From positions 33,525,492 through 33,589,491 of the forward strand of contig CM066914.1 in the NCBI GenBank assembly GCA_033964015.1: 64,000 bases of DNA, in the 5' to 3' direction. This stretch comes from Scolanthus callimorphus (lineage: Eukaryota > Cnidaria > Anthozoa > Actiniaria > Edwardsiidae). This document shows, piece by piece, positions 22,991-34,242 of the stretch (positions are counted from its first letter, which is position 1; every line of letters starts with the position of its first letter). Below the pieces are notes generated by a model. It saw nothing but the letters and a program-made list of their open reading frames with translations, was not told the origin of the DNA and did not search any database. A program made the position numbers and the translations under genes.

Positions 22991-25900
22991 CTAGTTTAGC
23001 AAAGTAGTGCGCAGAGAGCTGGCGTTTGAAGGTTGAGACGCTCGGACTGTGTTTAATGAGGTGAGGCAGACTGTTCCAGAGTGAATAGTTCTAGGGAAGT
23101 ACGATTTTGTGTAGTAGTTCTGGCGATATAAAGATAGGAGGCGTAGATTAGCAGGGTCGGAGTTTCTGGTGTTATAGGTGGAACAAGCTGGCGAGAAGAA
23201 GTCATTGAAGTTGGTATTGACAAGACCGAGCCTATGTTTAAAGAGTAAAACTAGGTCACTGATTTCTCTGCGACACTCTAACGGTAGTAATTTGAGCTGC
23301 ACTAGCCTATCCCTATAGCCTATCTCCCTAGGAGGGTAGTTGAGGATGAACTTCGTTGCTCGTCGCTGAATGTTCTCGATTAATGCACGATGTTTGATGG
23401 TGTAGGGTGACCATACGCAAGACGCGTATTCCAATACTGGTCTGACCAAGGCTGAGTAAAGCAGCTGCTTAGTCTGGACATCGCACATTTCTCTACCGCA
23501 CACTCTTGACCAGCCCAAGAACGCGATTTCCCTTGGCGCACATCTCCTCGATGTGAGAGACCCACGACAGCTGACTGGTAATAGACACGCCCAGGTCGGA
23601 GGTTTTCGGGACGGAAGTTAACTCTTTGGCGTCAAGCTTGTAGCTGTGCTGGGGCCCCCCGCGCGACCTCCGCTTAGTCATATGCAGAACTTTACACTTT
23701 TTGGTGTTAAACACCATGCCGTGGTCAGTGCTCCAGTCGTGTAAGCTATCAAGGTCCGCCTGTAGCGAGGCGGAAGAACTTACAGAGTCGATAGTGTGGA
23801 ATAGTTTACTGTCGTCAGCAAACAGAGCAATAGAGGACCCGTGGTGGATATAACTTGGCATGTCGTTGACGTAGGCCAGAAACAGTAGGGGGCCCAGTAT
23901 GGAGCCTTGTGGCACCCCTGACGTGACTGGGAGCCAGTCAGAGACGACTCCCTCAAGGGCAACACGCTGATGCCTATCCGTCAGGTAGCTCTCAAACCAC
24001 TTTAGAGGGGACCTGACACGCCGTACTGCTGGAGTTTGAGTAGCAAGAGATCGTGTGGCACTCTGTCAAATGCTTTGGATAGGTCAAGATGGATGACATC
24101 GACCTCTTTACCACCAGCAAGCTCGTCCAGAATGGTATGGTAGACTTCGAGTAGCTGCGTCACCGTGGATTTTCCTTGCAAAAATCCGTGCTGCAGGTGA
24201 TAGAAAAGGCGCACTAAGAAGGGAAGCAATGATTGTACACACACCGCTCCAGTACTTTACTTAGTATGCAGAGGAGTGAGATGGGTCTGTAGTTTTCAGC
24301 CAGAGTTGGATCGTCCTTTTTGAAAACAGGCGAGACATGTGCACGTTTCCATAGCGCGGGGACTGAGCCGAGTGCTAAAGACGGGTTAAATAGCTTGCAG
24401 AGTGATAGGGCTATTTCAGGCGCAGCGTTCTTTAGCAGAGCCCCAGGGGTATCATCCGGTCCACAAGCTTTATTCGGATCGAGACTCAGTAACACGTCTG
24501 TCACTTCGGATACTGTAAGTACGATGGAGTTGAGGTTACTGTCAGCACGGCAAGGGGATTGGGAACTAGGGGACATCGCTCCGCCAGCCGGACTAAAAAC
24601 TGAGTGGAAGAACTTGTTTAACAAGTTTGCTTTGTCCCGACTATCAGTTAAGAAGACTGTTCCATCCCTTAGAAAGTTTGGCGAGGGCTTGTTTGAGGTA
24701 CACGATTTTACGTAAGACCAGAATGTCTTAGGGTTTTCCGAGATAGACTCCTTTAGTTTTGTTAAGTGATCTTTTTTCTTCCTAGCAAGCATGTCTTTAA
24801 CAGCTCGCCGTAAATCACTGTACTTCTTATTCACGGATGGCGAATTTGTTTTGTTAGATTTTTTCTAGCATTGTCCTCCTTTTTTAACAGCGAACGGAGC
24901 TCGTGATCAATCCATGGTTGATCGCTCACATTGCGTGCTTTACACCTCGGGACGTGCTCGTTGACAGCCGAGAGAAAGAGATCACACCAGTTCGACAGAG
25001 AGGCGTCAACGTCGTCAGCAACAAAGCACATGTCCCAGGGGGTATTCGCTAGAGTTTGTTTTAGACCCGACCAATCAGCGCGTTTGAAGTTGTAAACAGA
25101 GCGCTTGACTTGCTGCTTTTTGTGGAATTTTAGGTCTAATTCAAAACTAATCATTTTATGATCAGTAGAGAGTATATCGTCAAACCCATGAATATGCCTA
25201 AATTTGAACGGGATGGTAGTTAGAATAAGATCTCCTCTCGTAGGGAAGTCGACAATTTGCCATAGAAAGAAATCCTTTACTATCTTAGTAAAGTAGTTCG
25301 TAATTGATTCACCAGTGGTCGCTGTACCCGTGTTCCAGTCTATGTCAGCGAGATTTAGGTCCCCAACCACGACGAGCTGGTCACATTTCGCCCTTTGCGC
25401 TAGTTGTAATGTTTTCTTTAGTTGTTTCAGGTACTCTAAATCAGTGTCGTCTGGTCTGTAATAGACAACCACTAGGATTTTGCGTCTTGCAGTCGGACGT
25501 AGCTCACATGCTAGTATTTCAGCGTCAGTTTGAAGGTCGCTCCGGCGTATACTAAGAATGCTGTTTCTTACAGCCAGCATGATACCACCTCCTTTTCTGT
25601 CTCTCCTGTCCCTTCTGTGGATGGTAAAAACCGAAGAGGGAAGAATTTCACAATCTAGTAAGTGAGGCTTAAGCCAGGACTCCACACAGAGAATCACATC
25701 CTTCCCTATCGATAGCGCTTGCAGCTCAGTCCGTTTCTTCGTAACACTTCTAGCATTCATGTAGAGACATTTGATCGAAGAACAGTATGGTGCTTTAACA
25801 TATCCGCTATTATCAGGGCCTGGATGGCTGGCAATGTCCCCGCACAAAAGAAGAAGGCCGATAAAGGACTTATTCGCGTTGGTGTAGTTGCGATAACAGC

Positions 25901-26087
25901 GTGGCTCAAGTTGGCCATGTCGAGCGAGAAGTGGTTTGCCAAAGCAATAACTGCCCTGAAGTCTCCACAGATAGAAGGTCTTTTCTGTATAGAAGCTATT
26001 TGTAGAGTTAGACTGGGTGGAAAATAGCCACAGTCGCACTGAGAAGACAAGGACGACAGAGCTCAGGAGCACGCCTCTAGCCGCCAT
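22991..26087 (-). pseudogene. LINE-B ORF2: 2A-like leader, endonuclease, reverse transcriptase, frameshifted
   Basis: The first 418 codons (26087-24831) hold a hydrophobic N-terminus, a 2A-like motif at residues 83-91, and an AP endonuclease with E136 (VESWLKP), D243-N245 (GDLN) and D309-H310 (STDH). The reverse transcriptase follows in pieces: NYRPIS at about 24285, HLDLSKAFDRVPHD, SGVPQGS at about 23905 and the catalytic FADD at about 23820. The C-terminus runs to 22991 with the NIQRRATKFI motif. Frameshifts lie near 24840, 24235, 24005 and 23510. All domains are present in order, so the copy is nearly full length but inactive. Confidence 0.85.
25815..25841 (-). other. 2A-like ribosome-skipping motif in LINE-B
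   Basis: Residues 83-91 read GDIASHPGP after a leucine-rich run (GLLLLC). The canonical 2A core is D-V/I-E-x-N-P-G-P. Here the E is A and the N is H, while D, I, PGP and the hydrophobic lead are kept. N-terminal 2A-like sequences in non-LTR retrotransposons are established. Whether this variant still causes skipping is unknown. Confidence 0.65.
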
Positions 26088-26930
26088 GTTGGTCAGCGGT
26101 GTGTATTTAAAGAGATCATGGACTGTTCCTCTAGTGTTTTTTTGCTGATCATTTTATTTAGTATAATACCAAGTCAATGTTGAGTTGTTAGCCCTTGGTC
26201 AAACAATTCAAGGTTTAACAAACCAGAGTTGTATCCATTCTTGAATATAACAGTGTGAGTCAGAAATATCTATTCAATTGCGAGGGACACCAAAATAACA
26301 AAAACATGTCTGCAAATCAATTGCCCCATCCTTGCTTTCTAGGTGTTCCTGTGAAAACTGCCAACGAATGGACAGTAACAAAGAGTGCATTTGTTGTCAA
26401 GAAATACCACAGATAGTGGACAAAAATCATGAAGCCAATCCAGTTCCAAATTGTATAACTGACCACCCTGGCTTCAAAACAAACTGCTTAGACAAATGGT
26501 GCCTGCAAATGACATGGCACCACTACAGGCAGCAATATGCTGTATCTCACACTGGCCCTCAGCACAAACTAAACCGCCACATTGCCTACAGAAACCTAGT
26601 CAGATGGTGCTGGGGCTTTCGTGGAAAATAAATCAGGGTTCCTCTCCCATCGTGTGCAGTTTGCTGTATTCGGGCACACTTCCCTCCCCCTGGATTGGAG
26701 GAAGACTTTGATTTTGAAGGATTTCACTATCCTGATGAGTGATTCTTAAACAGAAACTTGTCTGCCCTATGAAACGCCAAAAATCAAAGTTGACATAATT
26801 ATGAGCAAAGCGTTTCGTACCTCTTTTTAGACAAAAATGTTTATCTCTTGGCGAAAGGTTTTTATCAGAAACCTATTTTCATGTGTGCTTCAGTGCATGT
26901 TTTCAAGGTTGATTCAATACACAATATATA

Positions 26931-27079
26931 TATTCAAATGGTCAGACTGGGATGAACACTCAAGTGAGGCTCATGCGGGTGATTCTCTGTTTTACCTTTT
27001 CCTGAGCTGGAAATAGTGAGAAAATAATTACCCAAATAAGCCTCACTTTAGTGCTCAAACCAGTCTGACCAGTTGAATA
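26931..27079. mobile_element. Foldback MITE, about 150 bp
   Basis: TATTCAAATGGTCAGACTGG at the left pairs with CCAGTCTGACCAGTTGAATA at the right with one mismatch. The inner arms continue with AAGTGAGGCT and AGCCTCACTT. Confidence 0.7.
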
Positions 27080-27342
27080 CAAAATATTGCCTTTTCGTAT
27101 AATTGCTCAAGTGATGATCAGAATTTCTGTGTGCTGATTGGTTGAGAAGTTTGAATAATACAGGACTTTCTAGCCCTGGATTTCAAAATTTTCGAATTCA
27201 AGCACTTTCTAGGTTTTCCAGGACTTGTATGAACCCTGTGAGAAATAAATTCTAAGGATCAAATATCATGTGCACACATATTGTGTGGTATGGCACATGG
27301 TCAGTGCAGGGATTGTTGCTCCTGATTGTCTAGTGGTTTTGT

Positions 27343-27484
27343 ATTGTGTGGTTCCAGAAGAGTTTGGGGGTCAATTAACCTGACCTTTTCAATTTTCTTT
27401 GGAAATTCAAGAGGGGTGGGGGTGGGGGGTCACTTCAACACCCTTCCATGGGTGGGGGTGGAATATTTTCTGGAACTACACATT
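27343..27484. mobile_element. MITE with ATT target duplication, second copy
   Basis: Same terminal repeats as the element at 1198-1398 (GTGTGGTTCCAG and CTGGAACTACAC) and the same flanking ATT. The body (27346-27481) is shorter, with G-rich tracts. Confidence 0.75.
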
Positions 27485-27524
27485 TGCTCTTAGTTTTTGA
27501 CACTCATCTAAAATCTGCTCTATA

Positions 27525-27890
27525 ACAGTAGACTTAGTTAAACCTTTGTATTCCTGGCGTAAACATTTTATCCATCGGAAACAAAAGGCCAGTCAAATTT
27601 ACAACTTTGCAGTTTATTAACTGTATCGGTGCCTTTCGAAACCTACGTAGAAGAGTTAGATTAGGTTTAACATGTTGCAATTAGTAAGTAATCAAATAAA
27701 ACAAAATACATACCCGGTGGCATAGGAATAGTTTCTCCACAGGTGGAGATCTTGCAGAACGTTTGCAATCTAATTAACACATTTAGTATGACGTCATAAA
27801 TAGAGTACTCGTTTCGAACGAAACACTCCTCTCTGTCTCGTTGGAAAGAAAATTCTGATCATTTTGTTTGAATAGTTAACAGTTCTTACA
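27525..27890 (-). other. Candidate 3' LTR / 3' flank of BEL-2
   Basis: Directly downstream of the BEL-2 pol end on the minus strand there is a non-coding stretch that begins TGTTAACTATTC and contains a CTATTTAT TATA-like box beside TGACGTCA and an AATAAA (TTAATAAACTGC). This looks like a retroviral-type LTR, but no matching copy is seen upstream of gag, so the borders are guesses. Confidence 0.35.
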
Positions 27891-27960
27891 TTGTTACAAT
27901 AAGGAAAGTAAATTTATGTAAAAGGTATAAACAGATCATTGGATAAGTTTACATATCAGA

Positions 27961-28967
27961 TTTGGTGTCTTCATTAGGAACGATCACTATTAATCGTTGT
28001 ATTGGTCGATCGACGATGCCTTTGCCTTTTTTGTCGCTTTTAGTTGAGCTCGTAGTAGTACATTGGACTTCCACTTTTCGCACTTTTCCGTCTTTTCCAG
28101 AGTTGGCAGTTACCACGGAACATATTTGAATCTTGTATTAATACAATATCACCTACATTGACATTTCTTTGTGAGGTGTGCCATTTCTGTTGGATGATTA
28201 AGCTGGGAAAGTAATCTCGTGTCCATCTCTTCCAGAAACCAGTTATGATGTTTTGAATGAATTCATAGCGATTACGGTTATTTTTGCTTTCTTGAAATGA
28301 ACCTGTCGGTACTCTAGATGACGATCTCCCTAGTAATAGATCGTTGGGGCATAAGTACGTGCCATCTTCTGGTACGGTAGGGTGTCTACCAATGGGGCGT
28401 TCGTTAATAAGATTTGCTACTTCAAATATAACTGTTTGTAGTTCAGGAAATGTCATAACATTATCTGCAATTGCCGCGGTGATTGCTCTTTTGACGGACT
28501 TGACCAATGCCTCTGATATTCCGTTCTGCCATGGGGCGTCAGCTGAAGTGAATTCCCATTCCATCCCGTCATGCGTACCGAATTCTAGTATTTTGTTGAT
28601 ATCCCATTTTTGCGTCATACCTTGAAGTTCTTTATTTGCAGCGACAAGTTGTGGACCATTATCCGAGTATAATTTCGCAGGGTAGCCTCTTAATGAAACA
28701 AATCTTCTCAATACTTGTAAAAACGTTTCAGTGCTGTAATCAGACGCTAAGTCCAGGTAAACTGCTCGACTAGCCATGCAATTAAAGATGACACCATAAC
28801 ATTTTCCATAAGTTCTCTTATTCACTTGGTCTCTGATTTTGTAGGGTCCAAAGCGATCAATTGCTGTGTTGTGAAATGGTGGCGATGGCTTCAATCGCTC
28901 TTCAGGTAGTTTTCCCATAGCTTGCTGATTAAGTTGCTCATCGAGCTTCTTGCATGTTACGCAGTTA
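27961..28967 (-). pseudogene. BEL-2 integrase, catalytic core and C-terminus
   Basis: The open frame from 28918 to 28040 carries the DDE triad of a retroelement integrase: D21 (AIDRFGP), D86 (YSDNGPQ) and E135 (QNGISEALVK). Upstream to 28967 lies the C-x2-C half (CVTCKK) of the zinc-binding HHCC domain, cut by the YR element at 28968. Near 28065-28120 the frame shifts, and the true BEL/Pao C-terminus (RPIQRLIVIVP-type motif) continues in another frame to a stop near 27960. It inserts cDNA into chromosomes. This copy is split, frameshifted and inactive. Confidence 0.85.
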
Positions 28968-30109
28968 AGAGCGGATGTCTGTAACGGTCGACTCCAGCTG
29001 GAAAAATAGATTTTGACATTACATGTCAGAATAAAGCCTGTTATCAGCTGCTTCTAACGATATATTTTTTATCTCGTTGCGATTAATATTTTCGGAGAAA
29101 TCCGGCCGAGTTTAGTATCGGGTCGAACATGGGGTTTGGGTAGCCTTCCGAGGCCGTTTTTACGGCACCAATAAAACATCAAAAATAAAAACAAATGCAA
29201 GGCGCTTTGGAAAATTTAAGCTGGCAGAACTCAAGAGCACACAATTCTTGTCATTTTAAGCAGCTTTTTATTTCCCAGCGTTGAAAATTGAATATTTTAC
29301 GAATTTTTAAATAGTTACACTTTTTTGGAGCCCCCATCTATAGGGTATCTTTGACGTGCTTTATCGGGTAGATCCATGTACATTTGAGAACTGAAATTTA
29401 CTCAGGGTAATAGAGCGATGATAGATGTTCACAAATATCAAATAACGTTTGTGGGCAAGCTACTTTTGTAACCAGCAGGAGGCGGTAAAAATACGTTGAC
29501 ATGGCGACTAAAAGCTCACGGCATCACACTGTTGACTTGACAAGCGTGGAGGGAAAATCTTGCAAAAATCTCTGCTGAAACAAGAATAAGAGTCTAACAA
29601 ATATCCTCAGACAATAATCATGGTTTCTCGCTAGAGTTTGAATCTGCAGAGATAAAATAAAATCTCTTGATCGACTCTCGAGTTTCCAAGTTGTTGTTTA
29701 CATCTCGAAACAAAAGAACCATGTGTTAACTTGACCTCGTCAAACAGCACGAAAATCCACTTTTCGCCTGCAAACGAGCTCTATTTTTCCCTAAAGTAAA
29801 GAGAAACACCTTCGGAATATTCAAAAACATACCTTGCAAGCCATATTAACAAGATTTAGGGCCATTTTAATGGAGAACACGAGATTCTCTCCTAGCCCGT
29901 CAGTTTGGTAAGCATTGCGTGACGCTGGTCACGTGAAAAACATACCCCAAGTGAGCACAGGTAGCCCGACGGCGTCAATAACAGCGTACGCGATATACTA
30001 TTTTGTTTATTATTAATTCCTTAACTACTACCGCTACTAATAAATCATAAATTCCCTCTTGGGCAATGAGCGCTTCCCATATTGATTTTACCCGAAAAGT
30101 GAACCTTGC
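28968..30109. repeat. Left terminal inverted repeat of the YR element
   Basis: Begins AGAGCGGATGTC and ends in GTGAACCTTGC beside the internal region. It is matched in inverse order by 33101-34242. Occasional substitutions and small indels separate the arms, so the insertion is not brand-new. Confidence 0.85.
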
Positions 30110-30549
30110 GCCGGAACTTGACAGAGTCACGCCGACCAGATCACGCACGAAGTCCAAGATCTATCTTGTGAAGGAGTTTGTTCCTGACCAGTAGAGAGCG
30201 TGCTAGCTTGTGTGTTTACTTGCTTCTGCTTTTTGAGGAAGTTTTCGCAATTAACAAAATTTGAAGAATAATTTATTTGCATAATTATATAGCCAGCTCG
30301 AAATCCCATTGTGTTGACAGCCGTGTTTTTTTCTAATTTCCGTCAACTGTCCAATTTGTATTTTATTGGATACTTTTTGCCAAACATTTTGTGTCAATCA
30401 GCTACAAAGTATCCGATTAATAAATAATTGGATTGTATGTGTAAACCAATCAGATCGCGCAAAAGACAATAGCCTAGTGTTTTCGACCAATCAGCACAAG
30501 CTTTCGCTGGGCCATCTCCAGGTTGAGATAAAATTGTGAAGTTTTCAAA

Positions 30550-32438
30550 ATGGCGGAAAATCCAGTGTTTGTGTTTACGGATTTTGACTTCCTCGATGAA
30601 AATATACCCATTTTTGACGAAGAAAGAGCCTACTTCTCGGTTCCCAGAAGCTGATAAAAGTGTTCTTGAAGAAATGAGGGAAAACAATGTGAACAAAAAC
30701 ACCCAGAAAAGCACCAAAACCTGGCTAGGAGTATTTGACCTTTGGCGAGCAGAGCGCAAGGAAGTAAGAAAACTCGAGGACATCCCAGAGGATGAGCTAG
30801 ATGATATTCTCTGCCGTTTCTTTTTCGAGATTCGAAAGAAAGATGGGCAAGATTATGAGCCAGATAGCTTGGCTGTGATGCAAAGTGCCTTGGACCGCCA
30901 TATTAAAAACTGTGGACGTCCTTACAGCATTTTGCGAGATCGCAAATTTGCTAAATCTAGACAACAACTTGATGCCAAAGCAAGACAGCTAAGGGAGAAA
31001 GGATACGGGAAGAAGCAAAGAGCAGCAAATGCATTAAGCAAAGATGATGAGGAGCATCTGTGGAATTCCAGAGAGCTCGGTAAACACTCACCAGAAGCCC
31101 TCGTAAATGTCAATTTTAAGAATTTGACAGAGCACTTTGGTCTACGCGGTAGACAGGAGCACTACTCGATGGAAGTTCAAGATTTCATAACATACACAAG
31201 CCCCGACGGCAGCACCAAGTACATAACCTTTAAAGAAGGCTTGACAAAGACGAGATCTGGGGGTCTGAGGGTGATGCATCGTGCAGTGCAGCCTAAGATG
31301 TACGCAACAGGTGGAAAGAGATGCCCTGTGATGCTCTTCGAGGAGATGATTCAAAGGTGTGTGATTGTCTTATTTCAACAGAATCTGTTGATAATAACAA
31401 CAAACGGCAAACTAATCAAAGTAATCTATAATTTAAAGCATTAAGCATTTGATTGATTTTTCCAGTTTTACTGTTCCTTCTCATAAAATTTCATACCATT
31501 TGTAAATTTTTGTTACTGATTGTTTACGGTATGCTCGGACAGTGACAAAATTAGATTGATCTTCACTTAATATCTTAATATTTCACCTTAACTAGATTGG
31601 TTGTTGTATTTTTTTATTCCCACGTGTATTTTTATTCCCACAAATCCTGTAAACTTGAGCACCAGCCGCCTTAAATTGATTAGTGAACGTTTCAATCTGG
31701 GTCCAGTTCCTCAAAAACGTGTTAACTTTAACCCAGGGTTATCTCAGAGCAAAACTAATTGAACCATGTTAATTAACTCTGGGTTAGGGCTAACACAGCT
31801 TTGAGGAACTGGACCCTGTATGCAAACATTTTTTTAAATAAATAACTTTTTGCTTGAATTACAGACGGCCACCTGAGTTGAGGACCTCCGGCCCTGTTTA
31901 TTTGGGAATTATCTCTAAACCCAAGGGAGATATCTGGTATAGCAGGCAGCGGATGGGGGAACATAGAATAGGGCAAATTATGAAGACAATGGCAGCCAAG
32001 TCTGGCCTGGCCAGTTCCACTGGCAAGAGGCTAACAAACCATTCAAGTCGCAAGACATGTGTACAAAAATTAAAGAACGCTGGTGTCCCAAGAGACCAGA
32101 TCATTGACATCACCGGCCACCGGAACATAAGCAGCCTAAATTCTTATGAGGGTGATGATGAAAAAGAAGCTCAAAAGCTTTCCAACATCATTAGTGGTGT
32201 CAATCCTCAGCCTCTGACTCAACAAGCACCAGTACCCCGTAGTCCTCTGATGTCAAGAAACAGCATTGTTCACAATACTACTAATACTTTTACAGGAACT
32301 GTGAATTTCTATGGAGGATTTAGTGCCATGTTTAAACCAAATTGTTCACCTGAGCAACAAGCTCCCAAGCCTGACTCTGAGAGTACCAGCAGGTCCTGGA
32401 AGCGACTGAGAGTGATTACAGACTCTGATGAGGACTAA
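30550..32438 (+). CDS. KIAA1958-like / Crypton-derived tyrosine recombinase (DUF3504-type), two exons
   Basis: Exon 1 runs to 31356 (donor AAG|GTGTGT) and exon 2 from 31865 (acceptor TTACAG|ACGG) to TAA at 32438. The join keeps the frame and falls inside the catalytic domain. The N-terminal half is a core-binding-like region (TWLGVFDLWRAER, NKNTQKSTKTW). The catalytic tyrosine-recombinase residues look intact: Arg in HFGLRGRQEH, Lys/Arg in GLTKTRSGG, His-x2-Arg in NHSSRKT, His in ITGHRNISS and Tyr in LNSYEG. From ATG 30550 the first 36 codons run in one frame to a stop near 30655, and the recombinase frame starts just before that, so either a frameshift broke the N-terminus or translation starts at a later ATG (30536 or 30674). 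A polyadenylation signal AATAAA is at 32485. It joins or excises DNA without a DDE transposase. Confidence 0.8.
31699..31816. mobile_element. 118-bp MITE in the recombinase intron
   Basis: Perfect 17-bp inverted ends GGGTCCAGTTCCTCAAA (31699-31715) and TTTGAGGAACTGGACCC (31800-31816). The core carries further TTAACCC/GGGTTA symmetry. Confidence 0.8.
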
Positions 32439-32749
32439 ATCAGTCATTTGGGATGATATTATCCTAGTGCATGTTCCCTATTGAAATAAAATTGTAATAC
32501 CAAAAAAATTCTAAATTCCCAGGACTTTTATTTCATTGCTAAATTGGATATTTAATATTTCAAGGCCCTTCAATGATATTTATCACTGTATATTTGTCTT
32601 CATTTTAGACAAAAAATATGTTTTTCTATATAATTCTATAAAATGATATCATTATAAAATATTTTTGATGATATTTTTATACTGTATCTTCTGAGAAATA
32701 AAGATTTATATTTCTCTTGCATGAAATGCTATATAATTAATAAATAACA

Positions 32750-32897
32750 GGACTCCATGCTTGTCCAATTAAGAAAAAATTGGATTCAAAAATTCCTCGG
32801 AACTCCAAATTGGACTCGGCCTGCGGCCTCGTCCAATTTTGGAGTTCCTCTGAATTTTCTCATCCAATTTTTTCTTAATTGGACAGCATGGAGTCCT
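32750..32897. mobile_element. Near-perfect 148-bp palindrome
   Basis: GGACTCCATGC at the left and GCATGGAGTCC at the right, with TGTCCAATTAAGAAAAAATT and its complement inside, fold into one long hairpin with a short GC loop (CGGCCTGCGGCCTCG). It is a foldback MITE downstream of the recombinase gene. Confidence 0.8.
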
Positions 32898-33100
32898 ATT
32901 ATATATACTAATATACCTAAAATAAATTGCTTCAAAGCAAAATATCCAGTAAATAAATTGTTTACAGACGTGCAATAAATAAATTATTTGCACCGGCAAC
33001 GACCGGCAACCCACAGTAAAAAACTGATTTGTATGTTAAAAAGTCCCCCTAGTACCACCCCCGTCACTCGATGATATGGTCCCTTGTCTGTTTTACTTGT

Positions 33101-34242
33101 GCAAGGTTCACTTTTCGGGTAAAATATGCGGAGCGCTCATTGCCCAAGAGGGAATTTATGATTTATTAGTAGCTGAAAGAATTTAATAATAAACAAAGTC
33201 GTATCCCGTGACGTTCTTACGCCGTTGAACAACACTGTATTCCATTTTTCGGGCTACCTGTGCTCACTTGGGGTATGTTTTTCACGTGACCAGCGTCACG
33301 CAATGCTTACCAAACTGACGGGCTCGGAGAAGAGATTCTCGTTTTCTCCATTAAAATGGCCCTAAATCTTGTCTAATATGGCTTGCAAGGTATGTTTTTG
33401 AATATTCCGAAGGTGTTTCTCTAAACTATACGGAAAAATAGAGCTCGTTTGCAGGCGAAAAGTGGATTTTCGTGCTGTTTGGCGAGGTCAAGTTAACACA
33501 TGGTTCTAGTGTTTCGAGATGTAAACAACAATTTTGAAACTCGAGAGCTTTGATTTTATCTCTGCAGCTTCAAACTCAAGCGAGAAACCATGATTATTGT
33601 CTGAGGATATTTGTTAGACTCTTATTGTCGTTTCAACAGAGATTTTTGCAAGATTTTCCCTCCACGCTTGTCAAGTGAACAGTGTGATGCCGTGATCTTT
33701 AGTCGCCATGTCAAGGTATTTTTACCGCCTCCTTCTGGTTACAAAAGTAGCTTGCCCACAAAAGTTATTTGATATTTGTAAACATCTATCATCGCTCTAT
33801 TACCCTGAGTAAATTTCAGTTGTCAAATGTACATGGATCAACACGATAAAGCACGTCAAAGATACCCTATAGATGGGGGCTCCAAAAAAGTGTAATTATT
33901 TAAAAATTCGTAAAATATTCAATTTTCAACGCTGGGAAATAAAAAGCTGCTTAAAATGACAAGAATTATGTGCTCTTGAGTTCTGCCAGCTTAAATTTTC
34001 CAAAGCGCCTTGCATTTGTTTTTATTTTTGATATTTTATTGGTGCGGTAAAAACGGCCTTGGAAGGCTACCCAAACCCTATGTTCGACCCGATACTAAAC
34101 TCGGCCGGATTGCTCCGAAAATATTAATCGCAACGAGATAAAAAATATATCGTTAGAAGCAGCTGATAACAGGCTTCATTCTGACATGTAATGTCAAAAT
34201 CCATTTTTCCAGCTGGAGTCGACCGTTACAGACATCCGCTCT
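33101..34242. repeat. Right terminal inverted repeat of the YR element
   Basis: Inverse of 28968-30109; ends GACATCCGCTCT at 34242. Confidence 0.85.

Larger units (their letters stand above)
22758..26109 (-). mobile_element. CR1/L2-group LINE (LINE-B) in the P2RX7_C intron
   Basis: A minus-strand element with its ORF2 start at 26087 and a 3' end in AAACTAAACTAAACT repeats at about 22762-22785. AAGAGAT occurs directly outside both ends (22751-22757 and 26110-26116) and is a plausible 7-bp target duplication. The 5' leader is only about 20 bases, and no separate ORF1 precedes it. Confidence 0.8.
22361..26742 (+). pseudogene. P2RX7_C-domain protein, two exons, one premature stop
   Basis: Exon 1 (22361-22560) encodes an acidic, serine-rich N-terminus (SSSSSDSES onward) and ends in a split Trp codon before the donor GTATGA. 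Exon 2 starts at 26343 after the acceptor TTTCTAG and completes that Trp, giving the W-C-x-C-x2-C...C-x-C-C cysteine pattern and then the His/Trp/Arg-rich core of the P2X7 intracellular-type zinc domain, ending with the conserved DFDFEGFHYP-type tail and TGA at 26740-26742. An in-frame TAA at 26629-26631 sits inside the conserved core, so this copy makes a truncated protein or none. The frame is otherwise intact to the end, so the lesion looks recent. The 3.8 kb intron contains LINE-B. Stand-alone P2RX7_C proteins are multicopy in cnidarians; their role is unknown to me. Confidence 0.8.
28968..34242 (+). mobile_element. Long-TIR element encoding a Crypton-type tyrosine recombinase
   Basis: The terminal inverted repeats are 28968-30109 and 33101-34242, 1142 bp each and highly similar throughout (for example AGAGCGGATGTCTGTAACGG at the left is matched by its complement at the right edge). 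The interior (30110-33100) holds one two-exon recombinase gene, an intronic MITE and a hairpin element. The insertion is in the BEL-2 integrase between the HH and CC parts of its zinc domain. Outside the ends I see no target duplication longer than 1-2 bases. Known Cryptons lack long TIRs, so the architecture is unusual. The TIRs could also belong to an unrelated DNA transposon that captured the gene. Confidence 0.8.

Noticed and set aside
24320..26027. Plus-strand open frames of 83-131 codons over LINE-B
   Set aside because: They lie opposite the endonuclease and reverse-transcriptase frames and carry no motif of their own.
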